Below are positions 62,784-64,000 of a stretch of 64,000 nt of DNA, piece by piece; within the stretch, counting starts at the first letter, position 1; every line of letters starts with the position of its first letter. Location: positions 62,001 through 126,000 of the forward strand of contig NZ_SOCP01000012.1 in assembly GCF_004364325.1 (NCBI RefSeq), given 5' to 3'. A model generated the notes under the pieces. That model was not told the DNA's origin, did not search any database, and saw only the letters and a program-made list of their open reading frames with translations. The position numbers were made by a program, and so were the translations under genes. The DNA comes from Actinophytocola oryzae (GTDB taxonomy: Bacteria > Actinomycetota > Actinomycetes > Mycobacteriales > Pseudonocardiaceae).

Positions 62784-64000
62784 GTGAACGACTCGTACCT
62801 TCGTTTCCCCCACCTGCACGGCGAACTCGTGACCTTCGTGGCCGAGGACGACGTGTGGCTCGCCCCGCTCGGCGGCGGGCGCGCCTGGCGTGCGTCCGCG
62901 GACCAGGTCGCCGTCAGCTCGCCTCGCTTCTCACCGGACGGCACGCGGCTCGCCTGGACCAGCTGGCGTGACGTCGAACCAGAGGTGCACGTCGCGCCCG
63001 TGGAGGGCGGCCCGAGTCGCCGCCTCACCCACTGGGCCGACGTCAACACCGAGGTGTTCGGGTGGCGGGGCGACGAAGTGCTGGCCATCAGCACGGTCGG
63101 GCAGCCGAGCATTCGCCGCACCTGGGCGTACGCGGTCGACCAGGACGGGGTGTTCCGGCGGCTGCCCTACGGTCCCGTCGGCCGAGTGGCCGACGGGCCT
63201 GACGGCGCGGCCCTCGTCGTCAGCGCGAACTCGCGGGAACCCGCGTGGTGGAAGAGGTACCGAGGCGGCACCGTGGGCAAGCTGTGGCTCGACGCGGACG
63301 GGTCCGGTGAGTTCAGCAGGTTCCTGCCCGAGCTGGACGGCAACCTCTCGGCACCGATGTGGGTCGGTGACCGGGTCGCGTTCCTGTCGGACCACGAGGG
63401 CGTCGGCGACCTGTACTCGTGCCTGCCGGACGGGAGCGATCTGCGCCGGCACGCGGTCGACGCGCCCGGTGAGTTCTACGCGCGCAACGCCACCACGGAC
63501 GGCCACCGCGTGATCTTCCACCGCGCCGGGCGGCTCTGGCTCGTGGACGGCCTGGACAGCGAGCCGCGCGAGCTCGACGTCCGGCTCGGTGGGCCACGCC
63601 TTGCCAGGGCGCCGTATCCGGTGCGTGCGGCCGACGAGCTCGGTGACATCGGGCCGGACCAGACCGGTCGTGGGAGCGCGGTCGAGGTGCGGGGCACGGT
63701 GCACTGGCTCACGCATCGGGACGGTCCGGTGCGTGCGTTGTCGGCCGAGCCGGGTGTGCGGGCACGGTATCCACGCACGCTCGGCGAGCAGGTCGTCTGG
63801 GTGACGGACGCCGACGGCGAGGAGGCGCTGGAGATCGCGCCGGTGGACGGATCGTCCGCGCCGCCACGCCGGATCGGGTCCGGGCAGCTCGGCCGCGTGC
63901 TCGAGCTGGCGGCGTCGCCGGACGGGCGGCGAGTCGCGGTCGCCACGCACGACGGCCGTGTGCTGCTGGCGGACATCGACGGCGGTGAGTTCCGCGAACT
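62784..64000 (+). CDS. Tricorn protease, N-terminal part (truncated by window edge)
   Basis: The first 405 codons of a tricorn-type peptidase: SYLRFPHLHGELVTFVAEDDVWLAPLGGGRAWRASADQVAVSSPRFSPDGTRLAWTSWRDVEPEVHV is the start of the six-bladed propeller, with further blades such as APMWVGDRVAFLSDHEGVGDLYSC and RVLELAASPDGRRVAVATHDGRVLLADIDGG. Tricorn degrades oligopeptides released by the proteasome. The PDZ and catalytic domains lie beyond the window. Confidence 0.9.
   Translation, partial: MNDSYLRFPHLHGELVTFVAEDDVWLAPLGGGRAWRASADQVAVSSPRFSPDGTRLAWTSWRDVEPEVHVAPVEGGPSRRLTHWADVNTEVFGWRGDEVLAISTVGQPSIRRTWAYAVDQDGVFRRLPYGPVGRVADGPDGAALVVSANSREPAWWKRYRGGTVGKLWLDADGSGEFSRFLPELDGNLSAPMWVGDRVAFLSDHEGVGDLYSCLPDGSDLRRHAVDAPGEFYARNATTDGHRVIFHRAGRLWLVDGLDSEPRELDVRLGGPRLARAPYPVRAADELGDIGPDQTGRGSAVEVRGTVHWLTHRDGPVRALSAEPGVRARYPRTLGEQVVWVTDADGEEALEIAPVDGSSAPPRRIGSGQLGRVLELAASPDGRRVAVATHDGRVLLADIDGGEFRE

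Noticed and set aside
58613-63121. Long minus-strand frame of about 1500 codons antisense to mfd, the lipoprotein and mazG
   Set aside because: It is a shadow of strongly G/C-biased third positions. Its translation is Arg/Gly/Val-rich without domains, and it lies opposite three well-supported genes.

Overview
The window is high-GC chromosomal DNA from an actinomycete, most likely of the Pseudonocardiaceae (Saccharothrix/Lentzea/Amycolatopsis-like). The grounds are GTG starts, G/C-ending codons, many TANNNT boxes 6-8 nt before a start codon (leaderless transcripts), a DasR-type chitobiose operon, RpfB, a protein O-mannosyltransferase, and a core gene order that matches what I know of the M. 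tuberculosis PMT-rsmI-metG-tatD-rpfB-rsmA-ispE-pth-rplY-prs-glmU-TetR-mfd-mazG region. No phage, transposase, CRISPR array or rRNA was seen. One tRNA gene (tRNA-Gln, UUG) is present.

Layout. 1-8387: end of a short-chain epimerase, a divergent MerR/methyltransferase pair, fused aminodeoxychorismate synthase (pabAB) coupled to a nitronate monooxygenase, an MprF-like lysylphosphatidylglycerol synthase that overlaps it tail-to-tail, an RlmA-type 23S rRNA methyltransferase and a Gfo/Idh/MocA oxidoreductase. 8388-9651: a non-coding island made of 15 perfect copies of an 8-bp repeat and about six degenerate G/T-rich repeats. 9652-15690: an O-methyltransferase and a das-like operon (solute-binding lipoprotein, two permeases, GH20 hexosaminidase) with five dre-like DasR sites in two clusters. 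15967-23575: ECF sigma factor, dihydrolipoamide dehydrogenase, a secreted protein-arginine-deiminase family enzyme, propionyl-CoA synthetase and a membrane Ser/Thr kinase with its membrane part at the N-terminus.

23665-48878 is the conserved core: PMT, rsmI, an aldo/keto reductase with a MerR-type promoter, a PadR-ABC exporter operon with two palindromic boxes, metG, tatD, rpfB with a structured leader, rsmA, a SAM-I riboswitch followed by a Cys-containing leader peptide and an unusual MetN-like protein, ispE, a DUF6886-like protein, an ABC-F protein, a Pks16-like acyl-AMP ligase, a DivIVA-like repeat protein, pth, rplY, prs, glmU, a helical-repeat GGDEF protein and tRNA-Gln. 49099-64000: a fatty-acid desaturase whose promoter carries two overlapping palindromes (one resembling an IdeR/DtxR iron box), TetR, an accessory block (phosphotransferase, AMP ligase, PQQ-type sugar dehydrogenase, a coiled-coil membrane protein, enoyl-CoA hydratase), then mfd, a SurA-like lipoprotein, mazG and the start of a tricorn protease.

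The most unusual element is at 35339-36618. There a SAM-I riboswitch, a short Cys-containing ORF and an orphan MetN/NIL protein lie in tandem. The MetN-like protein has lost the Q-loop Gln, the catalytic Glu and the H-switch His, and no MetI or MetQ gene is beside it. This could be a methionine/SAM-responsive regulatory protein rather than a transporter ATPase.
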